Below are positions 1-21,300 of a stretch of 64,000 bases of DNA, piece after piece; within the stretch, counting starts at the first letter, position 1, and every line of letters begins with the position of its first letter. The stretch spans positions 47,599,053-47,663,052 of the forward strand of contig CM060732.1 in NCBI GenBank assembly GCA_030704615.1, given 5' to 3'. The DNA is from Takakia lepidozioides (taxonomy: Eukaryota; Streptophyta; Takakiopsida; Takakiales; Takakiaceae). A model generated the notes under the pieces. The model was not told the DNA's origin, made no database searches, and saw nothing but the letters and a program-made list of their open reading frames with translations. Both the position numbers and the translations under genes were made by a program.

Positions 1-239
1 GAAATATATAAAGTAAAGCTTGTGACCTAGAGTCTTTTAAAGGCCTTTTAAAGTCATGCAAAAGTAAAAGTCTTTTTACCTGTTGCGGAAGCTTTCTCCT
101 TCCGGCCCGCCATCTCAACTACTTATTCTTTCCAGTTCCAGGAACAGACAACCTGCACAGTTTAAAATCATAAAATTTGGGGGCATCTCCGTAACCTCTG
201 CAAGTACAGTGGACTGCATACCGCGCCTACTACAATGCC

Positions 240-2793
240 ATGAGAAGAAGGACAGGCAGGGAGTTCTCTGTGTCGCTGAGAAGAAACGAGAGGGCTCAAG
301 AGAGAAGTATTGGTCGAATGGGGCGGCCGCCATTGCTGGGCTTGCATGCACCCCTACACCATCTTCTTACAACCAGTTTCCGTCTCGGATCCCTGCTTTC
401 CTTGAACTCCGGTTTGCATGACCACCCAACGTCTTCTTCACTATGTTTCCATTGTGTTGCTGCAGCAGTGCCTGCCTCCTTCAAGGTGCCCTTGAATAGA
501 TTTCTAAGCCACACGCGGAATGGGCAAGAAGACAATGTTTCTGATATCGGCTGCAGCAGTGAAGTGCCGAATGCAAGCAGCAGCAACGAAAGCGTCGTTG
601 GGGTGGTCGATTTTCTTGGCTTAAGCGAGCGCGAGCTGCTTCTTCAGTGTAAAATGGATACGTATCGAGCATCTGGGCCTGGTGGGCAGCACCGAAAGAA
701 GACCGAGAGTACAGTCAGGCTCCGACACCTCCCTACGGGTCTGGTTTCATGGGTGTGGTCCGTCTTTCTTTCTTCTTCGTTGCATCTTTATCAATTCCAC
801 CTTTTTTCTGTTGTGGAGTGGTTTTTTCTGCTGTTTGTCTCAGTATATGGGATGATGTGAAAGATTTGAGCAGAATTTAGATTGTTTACAAGAAATTTTC
901 CCGATAAGCGTATCCATACGGGGTCGGGTGACTGCACTTTAACTTAAGTCTGTAGGCTATTTACAAATTTTGGGAACTTTCTCCTATTTTGTAGGGCACA
1001 TCCAGCGGTTTAAGGATCAGAGTTGTTGGAGCTGTTTTATTGGGTTGTTTGTGAGTGTAATTTGGCAAGTAGGCACTGTTGAAATGCACAGCTCTACAAG
1101 CCTGAGGTCTCCTTACAATAAAGATGTCATGTCGGAGGTTGTCTTTTTTATTGGCTTGAAGAACTTGGGCTGGTTATTAATGAAGTGCATCTTGTGAACT
1201 GAAGTAATGATTGCAAAAAAGCAAGCATCAGAAGACCGGTCGCAACATAATAACCGAACTCTGGCTTTGAATCGACTGCGGCAGCTGATTGCTGTTGAAG
1301 GTGCTCACCTTTACATGCAGGAACATTTGGACTCACGAACTGTGATCTGTTAAACAGGATTGAGAAAGTATTTGCGTCTACCATGCTGACTCCATTGCCT
1401 ATTGTTCCTGTATTAGAAGGTTCCTTGTTGAGCGGGAGATTTTTGGGGTTAGTCAGGCAGCCTGTGGAGCTAGAAGGTTACAAAGCTCCCCCTGAGCTGC
1501 TGCGAATTCTACCTCCGGGCTCAAAGACAAAAAGAGAGAAGGAAGGAGTGCATCAGATAGGCCCTAATCACCGCGATTTTGTGCTGGTACCCTACTGTGT
1601 GTTCTGGATTCTATGTCTTTGTTTGCACATGTTATACGCACTGTAGCTGGGAAGTTTCACTGTCTGTTTTTCTTACCGCGTCACACTGCTTCATTGTTAG
1701 CTGAGAGAGGGAGTTTGTCTGCAGCAGTGGCCTGACAGGTAGTCTTGTGCATCCAGCATAGACTTTGGTTTGATGAGTCCGCTTCAAGATTTGAATTCAT
1801 AGCGATTTTGTGCATTAGCAACACCGTATTTAGGATGTAGATGGAAAAGTGATGGGAAGATTTGGCTAGAAGTCGTGAGACATTTGACATGGATCCATCT
1901 CTGCATTACAGGGACTGCAGACATTGTTGGACCTGCTGTGGATGATTAATGGGTCTATCTCCGAGTCTGCTACACTGCTGGGGTCAGTTACCATATCCTG
2001 TAAACTCGACTAGTTCATGATGATGGCTAACAATTGTTGTGACCTTGAGGCCTTAAGTTTCACAGTCCAAACCTGCATGTCTAAAAAGCCTCCTCCAGAC
2101 ATCCTGTATTCCCCATGAAACAGGGGGAGGCATATTCTACGGAGTGTGAAGTTTATTCGAAGTGGGATTGTCTTGTTACTTAATGGGCTCAAAGCTTGCA
2201 GAGGGCCATGCTCTGCTTGGATTCTGGCGCCAACCTGGTGCCTCAGGCCTGAACCGATACTCAACTGAATGATGACCTCGTAGGAGCTATGTGTGCAGTT
2301 GACTCTGAGTAGCTTCATTTCTAGAGTCGGTATTCTCCATCAGTGCTGTAATTTTGTAGATTTTCTGATCCTGTTTCATTGTGATCTTGTGGCATATTAC
2401 GTCTACATTGGGGGTTCAAGATGTGCCTGGATTGACCTGCAGGGTGAGCACCGGGGCACTTTCAAGGCTGATTGTTTCGGATAGGCTATTGTGGAACGCT
2501 GTCAACAATCTCCGAGCTTTAAAAGTAAGCGCTTTATGGCACCTTCTTATTTACAAAAAAAGACAGTTTCAGTAGAAACGTCCTCCACTGAAGTACATGT
2601 TACATATGTGTACACACGAAGGAAACGAAAGACAAAGGAGACAGGAGACAAGTGCTACATAATCTCCCTGCTGTGTGCAAGGTTAGTCTTAGGTTGCCTA
2701 CACAATCAGCAGGAACACAGACACAGTTTTGTGTGTGTTGATACACTCTCTTGATATCCGTTGCAGAAGTTGAAGCCTTTACGTGGAACTTGA
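240..2793 (+). CDS. Class I peptide chain release factor-like (GGQ domain) protein, organellar
   Basis: Predicted peptidyl-tRNA hydrolase of the short release-factor family, which frees stalled peptides from organelle ribosomes. Six exons join in phase: 240-752 (the donor could instead follow 743), 1222-1300, 1453-1586, 1912-1982, 2443-2524 and 2767-2793, giving about 301 residues. The first ~90 residues are rich in Arg and Ser, like an organelle transit peptide. The catalytic GGQ lies at about residues 148-150 within [15 protein letters not shown]. There is no room for a codon-recognition domain, as in ICT1-type proteins. The C-terminal part ([10 protein letters not shown], then [11 protein letters not shown], then [12 protein letters not shown], ending KLKPLRGT) matches the plant-specific extension of the At1g62850-like group as I recall it. 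The exon 1/2 junction is the weakest. Placement in mitochondrion or chloroplast is inference. Confidence 0.85.
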
Positions 2794-4023
2794 AGCTGTG
2801 GGACTGAACTGACAAGTTTCCTATATACACCAACATTCATTTTTCTCAGAGGCGGCTGAATCTGGACAAAGAAGCAACTTCTATGGTAGTAGAAATTTCC
2901 AAGAAGAATCCTCAAATATCCATCCACATGAGGTGGTGTCAACTTGAAGGAAGAAACACTTGCAGGTAGAAATGGCGGGGCTAAACCTTACTGCATGAAA
3001 TCGTGCACAAATATGGCAGTTCAGAATGTCTGCACATCGCACTAGACCAGGTAGCCTAGTGGTTGGGTGTTTGTGCCTTGCTTGTGCATAACCTAGGGGA
3101 TCTAGGGTTGAAAGGGTCCACTTTCCAATGGAAGCAGTAATCCTTGGGAATCCTTGGGGATGAAGAGAGTATGATTTGCCCTCTCCCGGGGAGGAGTCCT
3201 CTTTCTTTCTTGTGAGGTGACTTGAACCTGACATGCATGTGGGACAATCATAGAAAATACTCCATGAGCGACCCAAGTGTACTAAACAAAACAAAATAAG
3301 GGGCAAGACAAAACAACTAATTTCGGAAAAACATTAGGAGAACAAACTGAATTAAAATAAATGAAAAGCTTTTAATGTTTTATTGTATTTGTAGTCGCGT
3401 TTAGAATGTTTTTATATTCACTTTTTGAGGCCCACAAATTTATTTTCTCAGAAAAACAAACCATGAGATGGACTAAATCAAAATGATCTAGTTTACCAGG
3501 TCACTATAGAAGATTCTTTCCCCCATCTCTTTAGCTCGTTCTGTACTATATAAACACATATATGAGCACTTGCATTTCCGTAGAAGGAAAAACAAAAATA
3601 TCCCATATGTGCTTGAGCCCTGTTCAAAAGTGACCACCCAATTGCCCTCCAAGATGGCTCATGCAATCCCTCCTCCACTAACTTGAACTGATGGTGGTCT
3701 GAGCACTGGCCTACGCTGGAAGTGATTTCCCTATTTGTATAAAACAATCCTAACCAAGTCCCATACTAGACTAACATTTCAGAGATTAGAATCGGGGTAT
3801 TGCTTCCTAGCCTGAAATAGAAGTGGCTTCTAGCTGTTCAAAGTCTGCCAAAAGTTGTCACCAATCTATGTTTTATGCCACTCACACCTGTACCTATTTC
3901 AAGGGTTGAGTCCAGCTCAGACATGAGCTACTTCGCATATTAACCAGTCAAATCAGGGATTGCACTGTACATTAACGGATTGCTCTCAAGATTGCTCTCA
4001 AGATTAAACAAAGTTCTCACAAT
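2794..4023. other. Convergent intergenic region
   Basis: This lies between the 3' ends of the release-factor gene and MCM2 and presumably holds both 3' UTRs. It contains one SINE-like segment, listed separately. No other coding potential was recognised; the rest is AT-rich. Confidence 0.6.
3045..3260 (+). mobile_element. Possible tRNA-derived SINE
   Basis: TAGCCTAGTGGTTGG at about 3052-3066 resembles a pol III A box. GGGTTGAAAGG at about 3105-3115 resembles a degenerate B box, at the spacing expected in a tRNA-like head. A CT-rich, unstructured body follows. No cloverleaf forms, so this is not a tRNA gene. Ends and target-site duplications were not resolved. Confidence 0.4.
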
Positions 4024-13696
<9,673 letters not shown>

Positions 13697-13959
13697 TCAG
13701 TCCTACTGTCAAATCATCGCCTTCCGTCCTTGTAAAATGCATACACAAGCCACCAAACACCTGTACTAACGACCCCAACGATGTAAAACAACACGCACAT
13801 ACCATGTCCAATGCGGGACTGTACGTTTTGTCAGGTAACAAATCAAGCGCCTTCTCTCACTTCCCTTCTTAACACAGAGATAATCATCTCGCCGAAAACC
13901 ACAACCCCTTCCCTGCAAGACCCGCCGCCTTCCCAGTTAACCTGCGGCATGATGTGAGT

Positions 13960-14340
13960 CCTGGGGAAGGGCAGAGACCAGGAAAGACAAGAGGTGGCCG
14001 ACAAGGAAGCCAAAACAGGGAAGAAGAAATGAAATGAAATGAAATGGTGCTTAACGTCCGCGGCAAGCTCATAGAGCTTATGGGACAAAATGGAAGAAAA
14101 CATGAGAGAGGAAACAACACCAGAGCCGAAGATAAAAACTACTGCTCGAGTGATTGTCTAAGACAAATGAAGCGGAAAGCTCATAGAGCTTATGCGACAA
14201 AATGGAAGAAAACATGAGAGAGGAAACAACACCAGAGCCGAAGATAAAACTATTGCTCGAGTGATTGTCTAAGAGAAATGAAATGAAATGAAGTGGAACT
14301 TTATAACGTCCGCAGAAAGCTCAAAGAGCGAAGAGAGCGA
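13960..14340 (-). mobile_element. Cluster of three partial LINE 3' ends
   Basis: The LINE 3' UTR motif (plus strand AAGCTCATAGAGCTTATG and relatives) occurs at about 14066, 14179 and, in shorter form, 14318. The first and third copies are preceded by GAAATGAAATGAAATG, the reverse complement of the family's ATTTC tail. The first two copies share about 115 bp through GAGTGATTGTCTAAGA, which suggests local duplication or repeated nested insertion. They lie between the MCM2 start codon and its likely E2F sites. Confidence 0.7.
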
Positions 14341-14458
14341 GCAAAGCGCGACAACTCACAAGTAGGGTTAGCGGTATTCGTGATTCCTCCTTTGAACCTT
14401 CCTTCCCCTCCTTCGTGACCTTTCTTCCCTGAAGCTGGTACCTTCTCCCACTCCTTCT

Positions 14459-14600
14459 TTCTCTCTCTCTCGCTCTCTCTCCCTATCCCTATCACTCAAG
14501 CTCTCACCTCTCTCCCTCTGCATGCAATTGCTCCAACTCCACACTATCCCTATCACTCAAGCTCTCACCTCTCTCCCTCTCTCTCTCTCTCTCTCTCTGC
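14459..14600. repeat. CT microsatellites with a duplicated ~40-bp block
   Basis: CT-rich tracts at about 14459-14485 and 14574-14598 flank two copies of a block containing CTATCCCTATCACTCAAGCT, one near 14483 and the other near 14542. Low complexity, non-coding. Confidence 0.8.
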
Positions 14601-14692
14601 AGTGGCAACGGGCACCCGGGGGACGGCCGTGGCGTTGTGAAGGGTGACCCGGACGGGACGCCCCGACCGAAGGTCCCTACCACACACAAAAA

Positions 14693-14715
14693 GCGCGGGA
14701 AAGTTTTGGCGGGAA
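14693..14715. promoter_or_regulatory. Pair of E2F-like sites upstream of MCM2
   Basis: GCGCGGGAAA (14693-14702) and TTTGGCGGGAA (14705-14715) lie almost side by side. Both fit the plant E2F/DP consensus, and MCM genes are established E2F targets. They are about 1 kb from the MCM2 start codon, so either the 5' UTR is long or spliced, or LINE insertions have pushed the promoter away. Confidence 0.55.
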
Positions 14716-15278
14716 GGCATACTATTCTCGGACTGTCTCCAGCCGTCGGATCCGAGATGCGAAATCCTCAAACCATAAAAAGGATAATAAAATCCAGTCA
14801 CGAGCTACCCGTAAATAAAAGGTATTTATTATTTCTGTACGGAATGGGAGGACACAACGGATACACTGGTTGTCCGCTGTACAAATCTCAGCACATTCTT
14901 TTATCTGTCGTATGTTCGTAGTCCAAGTACATGACGTCCGTAGTCCGTACGGTTGCCACATGTCTCCCATGCAACCAATAAATATGGAACATAGAAAGCA
15001 TCACCCTGGGTACATGGGGTCCACATGTACCCTCCGTGTGAATCGCTCTTAACCGCCTCATTTTCTCAGGGACCATCCAGACACGTGCGGGAAACATGAT
15101 GTAGCAATGTGGACGACGGACGTGTTCCATGTCCTTGGACGTAAGTATTTGGTGAGCGCCATCGGATCCCACATTCATCTGGAAACCTGTCATCCACTCG
15201 GACGATATATCCACCTACTTAGTATGTACGAGATAGTGTGCGTACGTAGGCATCTTAGTCGTAGATACGTACACGAGA

Positions 15279-15301
15279 GTGAGAGAGAGAGAGAGAGAGA
15301 G
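15279..15301. repeat. GA microsatellite upstream of SMT2
   Basis: An uninterrupted (GA)n tract. GAGA tracts near plant transcription starts can bind BBR/BPC factors; that role here is inference. Confidence 0.8.
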
Positions 15302-15468
15302 GGGGTAAAGGAAGGTTTGCAGACACCAGAAGGTTTACTCGTCTGCACAGCGAGCTCTGTCGATCACAGAGCAGAGCAGCACTGCACATTGTATGCAGAG
15401 GAAGGTAGGGTGCTGGGAGTGTATGAGGCGATGGAGTCCGCATTGTGAGAGAGCAGCGGAGAGAGTGT

Positions 15469-15585
15469 GTTGAGAGAGAGAGAGAGAGAGAGAGAGGCAA
15501 CAAGTGGATTCGTGCTTGAGTTTTTGCTGAACTAGGCTGTGGAGGAGTGGTGTCGGAGTGGGAGTTGGTTGGGGGGGGGGGGGGT
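15469..15585. repeat. GA tract and poly-G run in the SMT2 5' region
   Basis: A second (GA)n tract at about 15471-15496 is followed by a run of at least 14 G at about 15571-15584, close to the SMT2 start. Both probably fall in the 5' UTR or core promoter. The G run could form a quadruplex in DNA or RNA; that is inference. Confidence 0.7.
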
Positions 15586-15606
15586 GGTATAGGGTAGGTG
15601 GAGGCG

Positions 15607-16707
15607 ATGGAGGGGGGAGCTGGGACGGCGTGGGGGACTTGGGGGATGGTAGGAATGGCGGGGGTGGTGGCAGGTACTGCATACTACGTGATGTGTTTGG
15701 TGGGGGCGGCGGAGCAGAAGGGGAAGCGAGCGGTGGATCTAGGCGGGGGGAGTATAACGCGAGAGCAGGTTGCATCCAACTATCGGAAGTACGCCACCTT
15801 CTTTGAGAAGCCTAAACAGATTGAGAGGCCTGATAACGTGCCCAAGCTGGTGGACACTTTCTACAACCTGGTGACGGACATCTACGAGTGGGGATGGGGA
15901 CAGAGCTTCCATTTTTCGCCTGCAGTGCCTGGTAAATCTCATCGTGCTGCGACCAGACTGCATGAGGAGCGGGTTGCGGATTTACTGAGGTTGAAACCAG
16001 GGCAGAAAGTTTTGGATGCGGGGTGCGGAGTAGGTGGACCCATGCGCGCAATCGCCGGGCATTCGGGTGCGTATGTGGTGGGTATTACCATTAACGATTA
16101 CCAAGTAGCACGAGCTCGCAGCCACAACAAGAAGGCAGGCCTGGATCACCTGTGTGAAGTGCTTTGCGGAAATTTCTTGCAAATGCCATTTCCTGATAAT
16201 AGTTTTGATGGTGCGTATTCTATAGAGGCTACGTGCCATGCCCCAGAGCTACGGGATGTGTATGCAGAGATCTATCGCGTGTTGAAGCCTGGGCAGCTTT
16301 ATGTGAGCTACGAGTGGGTTACAACACCTGAGTTTCGGGCCGACAAACCAGAGCATGTCGATACTATTCATGGCATTGAGCATGGGGATGCCCTCCCAGG
16401 GCTTCGGAGCTACCAGGAAGTCGGGGAGATCGCCAAGGATGTGGGCTTCGAGGTGCTGCAGGACAGAGATTTAGCGTTGCCTCCTGCACATCCGTGGTGG
16501 AAGCGCCTTAAAATGGGACGCCTGGCCTATTATCGCAACCATTTGGTAATTGCCCTGCTTTCATCCCTCGGGATCGCACCCCAGGGTGTGGTGGATGTGC
16601 ATGAAATGCTCTTCAAGACTGCACTGCATCTTACCCGGGGTGGTGAGACTGGAATCTTCAGCCCGATGCACCTACTGGTGTGCCAGAAACCAGCAGCTAC
16701 TGGGTGA
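15607..16707 (+). CDS. SMT2: 24-methylenesterol C-methyltransferase (SMT2 type)
   Basis: SAM-dependent enzyme that adds the second C-24 methyl group in phytosterol synthesis, acting at the ER. One uninterrupted exon of 366 residues, close to the usual SMT2 length. The N-terminus has a hydrophobic segment (about residues 12-32, GMVGMAGVVAGTAYYVMCLV), then KGKRAVDL, typical of SMT2 rather than SMT1. Sterol-binding region I is YEWGWGQSFHFSP. The SAM-binding motif is LDAGCGVGGPMRAIA, followed by the region II motif YSIEATCHAP and then YRVLKPG. The C-terminal LTRGGETGIFSPMHLLVC is also SMT2-like. I chose the ATG at 15607; the frame is open three codons further upstream but without an ATG. It is divergent from MCM2 behind GA tracts. 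The lack of introns is unlike its intron-rich neighbours. Confidence 0.95.
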   Translation: MEGGAGTAWGTWGMVGMAGVVAGTAYYVMCLVGAAEQKGKRAVDLGGGSITREQVASNYRKYATFFEKPKQIERPDNVPKLVDTFYNLVTDIYEWGWGQSFHFSPAVPGKSHRAATRLHEERVADLLRLKPGQKVLDAGCGVGGPMRAIAGHSGAYVVGITINDYQVARARSHNKKAGLDHLCEVLCGNFLQMPFPDNSFDGAYSIEATCHAPELRDVYAEIYRVLKPGQLYVSYEWVTTPEFRADKPEHVDTIHGIEHGDALPGLRSYQEVGEIAKDVGFEVLQDRDLALPPAHPWWKRLKMGRLAYYRNHLVIALLSSLGIAPQGVVDVHEMLFKTALHLTRGGETGIFSPMHLLVCQKPAATG

Positions 16708-18328
16708 GGCCAGCACGGGAACGGTGTGGGCTTCATTCTTTGGAACTGGTAATGGTCTCTCTGTCCAGCAAGGCAATGGAGAAGACTGTCTGGTCGGATG
16801 CGGCTGGAATTCCTGGTGGGTGCTTGTGATTGCCTCAAACTGCTGTAGGGCCAACCCTAACATGTTTTGATTGTTTTAGGATTGACATTGGAGCATTCCA
16901 TGTGCGGAAAGCTCTCAAGTCAATGAGGTGGTAGTGAGAAGGTGATGTGCAATGATCACCTGACGGTGCCTGAGGGGTATCTTGACCTGGCACCCAAGCA
17001 TTTGTGCTGTTTGTGCAAGTCTTAGGAAACTTATTATTGTTGGTATAGTCGCATTTCTCAGTGGTAGGACACAAATGGTAAATCTCATCAGGATGAGAGT
17101 TGCCTTAGCATTGATATCACTGACTTCGCTGTGAGGGTTCTCAAAAGTAGTCTCTCCATTGCCAGAGCAAGCCCGGCAGTGTAGAATGCATATGTGCTTT
17201 TTTCAAATTTGACGGACTTGCTTTGACTGTTCCTGGTGGTTTCAGCTTCATATTTTCATGTTTCCTCAGCCATTTGGACAATTTCCTACAGCTCAAGGTC
17301 AGCTTGAAATTTGGAGTTTGCAGTTTGCACCCCAAATATTCCGAATGAAAGTCTATTGAAGTTTGTGTGGGCGTCACAGAAGTAGGATTTGTTTATCCAC
17401 GAGTTAATTTTGTCTTTTGAGTGTTGAAAACTTGGTTTTTACTTTTCCCCCATAATGAGACTCACCAGCAACTAAACAGCTATGTCTACAATGGGAGGTC
17501 CCAAAAAACGGCCTTGCATTCACCTGCAAATCATACTTTCTGGCTTTCCGGTAACGACTTGGGTGGCCCAGTTCCACTTAACCTTGAAAGCAGCCTGCAC
17601 TGGCTGTGCTCCACTCTTGGCCCCAATGTTCAGTACAATCAGAAGGTTGTATTGTTTATGGCAAGTCATGTGTCCTCCAAGATGAAACTCCTGTTGCTGG
17701 CGCATAAATGCTGCGGTTTACAAACAGCTGTAGCCTTGCAGGTCTTCCGGCTTAACTGTGGGCATATGTGGAATTTCAATGTAGTTGTCATGTGGGGAGA
17801 GCAGGGCAAATTCATTAGTGTAAATTTCACTGTCTTTTATTTTGAATGTCATAAGGCCAGTCATATCAATCCTTACCAAGACTTATTGCAGGGTTCAAGT
17901 AGGCAATGAGTGTGCATTCAGATCTTCGATCTACAGAAATCAAAATCTACTGTGCTTTGGTGTTCCATGTGAAAATGCCTATCATAAAAAGTTCGTGCAA
18001 CATCTATATATTAGGTTCTGTAGTCGAAGTTACTTATAGACAAACTAACTGTTGTGGGCAAGTGTTGGTTGTATGAATGAAATCCCAGAAAGATTTTGTC
18101 CACAAGAATGAGTTGCAACACAGGAACATACTATGTTTTAACATGAGTCTTTGATTTCTACTTTGAAGGTGGAGGACCGAAATACTGCTTGTGATGGCTG
18201 TACAACAGAACTTTAAAACTTGGTCCTTGGAAGCTTCAGCTGCACAGACAAAGCATAACATAACAATAATAGTAAATGAGAGGAAACGATGTATTAGCCT
18301 TGACAAATATGTTCCATGCAGTGGAGAA
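16708..18328. other. Intergenic region after SMT2
   Basis: Convergent space between SMT2 and the FANCJ-type helicase gene. It must include both 3' UTRs. An open frame of about 160 codons from 17421 resembles no family I know and looks like chance. No repeat was recognised. Confidence 0.5.
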
Positions 18329-21300
18329 TCAGTCTGCAGGCAGCCAAAGATTCCTGAGCTGATCCTTTGTGTTGATTAAATGGTGGTGAGCACCTTGCCT
18401 CCATGATCTGTTGATCACATACTGAACAGTTTCAACACAAAGAATCGAAGACAGCAGATTATTTGCAACACCTGCAAGAGTACACTAACCTTCGCCTTAG
18501 CTGGTGTGATAACTCTTGCCCTCTTAGGCTTTGAATCTGACTGCAAGTTATGCTCGACGGTCATAGTCATAGACTGTTCAACATCCTCCATGGATCTGTC
18601 CGTCCTGCAGTCATCATGCATCCCTAAAGTTCTATGTACATGCTTGTGCTCCTCCAGGGTCTGCAAACAATACCAACTGTAAGTCAGATAGCAGCAGCAG
18701 ACAAGTCATGTAAGGGGTATCTTCCTTTCCACAGTCCATGGCTGCTTTAAAAACAGATTCTCCATGTAGTTGTTTGGCTTGCATCAATTATCAGCATCAT
18801 AAATAAAAACAAATAGGCTTTGCATCAAAACTTCTGCTACATAACTTCAAGAGTTTCCAGTCTCAATTAAGGAACTTTGGAGCACATGGCCTTGGAATGT
18901 TGGTCGACAATCCGTACAATAGGGCTGTCCAAGTACTTCACGGCACTAACAACCCCTTGACTTCTCTTCTGTTATGGTATTGACAGCCTACAAACATCAC
19001 ATCTAGTATGGGCAGCAATGGCATGAAAGAACTTTGTACCTGTGTAGACCCGACAGCTATTATTTTCACACATTCCTCCAAGAACACCACCTGTAGACCA
19101 TGTACACAGTACGACATCAAGGTACAAAACTATCAAAACTATCTATGTTGTGAAACGGAAGGAAGCTAATAGAGAACCCAGCTGTGCAAGTTAGTCCATC
19201 TTGCAGAGAACATCCTGTTAATCGAAGCTGCTGTAACTTACAGTGTCTGATAGGGCCAGATTGGCTTTGTCTGTTGCAGCTATGTGAGCACCAACACAAA
19301 TGCTGTCATCTTCACATCCAGGACAAAACACGGGCTCAAAGACACAGCCATCCTCTTTCACCCATAGACCACTCTGCAACACATCCTTAGTGCAACCTTG
19401 TGGCAATGAGAGGGACAAACATTCCTTTGAAGTATCTGAGCTCTTCCTGAGTAGAGGATGAAGTGAGTCAAAGTCTGTGATGAACACTGGAACCGAAATG
19501 CCTGGCAATCTCCCTGTAGCAACACTGCCAGCCTCAATACGATTGCACAGATTCCTCAGATATGCCTTAGATAAGGTTGTGTGAGACAAGCGTTGCACTC
19601 CTGTTGCTGGGGAGCTGTACAAGCACCCACACCTCACACAGCAGATGGCACGATCCATGCAATCTGCATACTCATTGCTGCAAGAAGATTTCCTCCCTGA
19701 TGCTACCCTGTCCTCTACCAAGTCCATAACTTCAACAGCAGCAGCAGGGTCCGGTTTCCCCTGCTTTGACTTTGCTACTGTTCCACTGTATTTGCTACCC
19801 AAAATAACATTTTCATTCCTCTTTGATGAACTAGGAGGAGAGTCAAGACACCATGGCACAGGAGTAACCTTTTTCTTCTGTGGAGAAGAAACCATGTCCA
19901 AGGCCAGGACTTCATCTGCAGTGTCACTTTCAAAAAGCCCACACCTTGTGACCTCCATTACATCCCTGGAATGTTGACTTTCTTGACTCTCAAGAGACAC
20001 AACCAGGAGCCCTTGGAAGTCAACTGCTTGTGCCTCTTGGAACTGAGTCAGCACTCCCCGGGCTTCAATCTCATCCATGCAGCAGTGTGCTGCTGTAGTG
20101 GCACCAGGATTCGTTTGAGGCTGAGCCAACTCGGGGAGTTCACGTCTATGATCATAGGCATGTGTATCTTGGAGACTCGCATCAGTCACATTCGCAATTT
20201 GACGCAAAGCGCTGTCTCCTCTAGGCGATCTGCATGACATTTCAACCCAGTCCCTGCCTGCTGTTTGAAAATAGCATTTGTTGGATCACAATCTGATGCG
20301 AGTTGAGTATTAGATGGATCCATTTCAACAACAACAGACTTGTCTTTGTTCCCAGCCTCAAGCTCCCCTGATGAAAACTTTCTCCCAAAGCTGCTCATCA
20401 GGGAATCAATGTGCAGAGGGCCTATTCACCTAATTTAATACCTAGAGAGAGAGAACTTCCAGTGTGGGACACATAGGCTTGTACTGGAGTCAGAGGAAGA
20501 CTGTTGCCAAAGAAAGCCTAACTTATGGTGTCCCTTCACCCCGACGGGCTACTGCTTTCCATTTGGAAGGTGGACACCTTCTAATGGCCGTAACCGGGGC
20601 AACGTGGTTACCCAACCCTCCCCCAAGGACTCCAAAGTTCCCAGGTACCCACACATAAAGTAACCGGCTGACCCAGTTAACCCCCTTTTTATAGCTCTGT
20701 TGGCCATAATGGGTGACATCCAACATACACCTATGTAAGGCCTTGTGCCCTAACCACTTGGCCATCTGTTAGATGTTTACTGGAGTCAAAGACAATACGA
20801 CAGAATATATGAGATCCAATCGCATTCAAATGAGCATCTGCAGTACCTCAAATCTGAACTGATGACAATGGTTTCTGAAAATGCATCCAAGGTCTTAATG
20901 CTTGGTTCCAGCTTGCCACTCAATCTTATGAGCTTCTTTTCAGGCACACTTGCTTTGTTTGAAAATGGACTGCAAGTTAGCTCAGTTTTCGATGCTTGGG
21001 CTAAGGAAGTCTTGACTGACGGCTGTATGATAGGAACCTGCCGACCAGGAGGGGATACCTGTTTCACTTTCCACAGAATTATCAGCACCATCGTTAGAAC
21101 CATGCCTTCCCAACAAGTGGCTGAAACTTGCCCAACAGTCCTGGCCGGTAATCAATAAAGAAGAAGCAAATTGGACAAGAAAACATATTGAATTCACTAC
21201 ACAAAATGCTGAGCATTCACTCCACTGCGGAAGATGTCCAAATAATAAACTGAAGATATACACTTGACCTCGAGCATGTTGAAAAAGTTCTGCAGCCCTT

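Larger units (their letters stand above)
13697..15606. other. Divergent MCM2/SMT2 intergenic region
   Basis: The 1.9 kb between the two start codons holds, in order from MCM2, LINE 3'-end copies (13.96-14.34 kb), CT microsatellites (14.46-14.60 kb), E2F-like sites (14.69-14.72 kb), unrecognised sequence, and two GA tracts and a G run before SMT2. The promoters and 5' UTRs of both genes must lie here. No protein-coding gene was recognised. Confidence 0.6.

Noticed and set aside
3045-3120. tRNA gene at the A-box/B-box-like pair
   Set aside because: No cloverleaf stems or anticodon arm; better explained as a SINE head.
15335-15775. Proline-rich minus-strand frame over the SMT2 start
   Set aside because: It is the translation of GA, GGT and poly-G low-complexity sequence opposite the SMT2 5' region.
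17421-17909. 162-codon open frame downstream of SMT2
   Set aside because: No recognisable family, no clear gene signals, and it overlaps other chance frames.
20186-20398. Open frame (SSFGRKFSSGELEAG...) just upstream of the large FANCJ exon
   Set aside because: It follows a plausible acceptor but runs into a stop, and no intron long enough connects it to the next frame. Starting the exon at 20253 keeps the phase. It could still belong to an alternative transcript.
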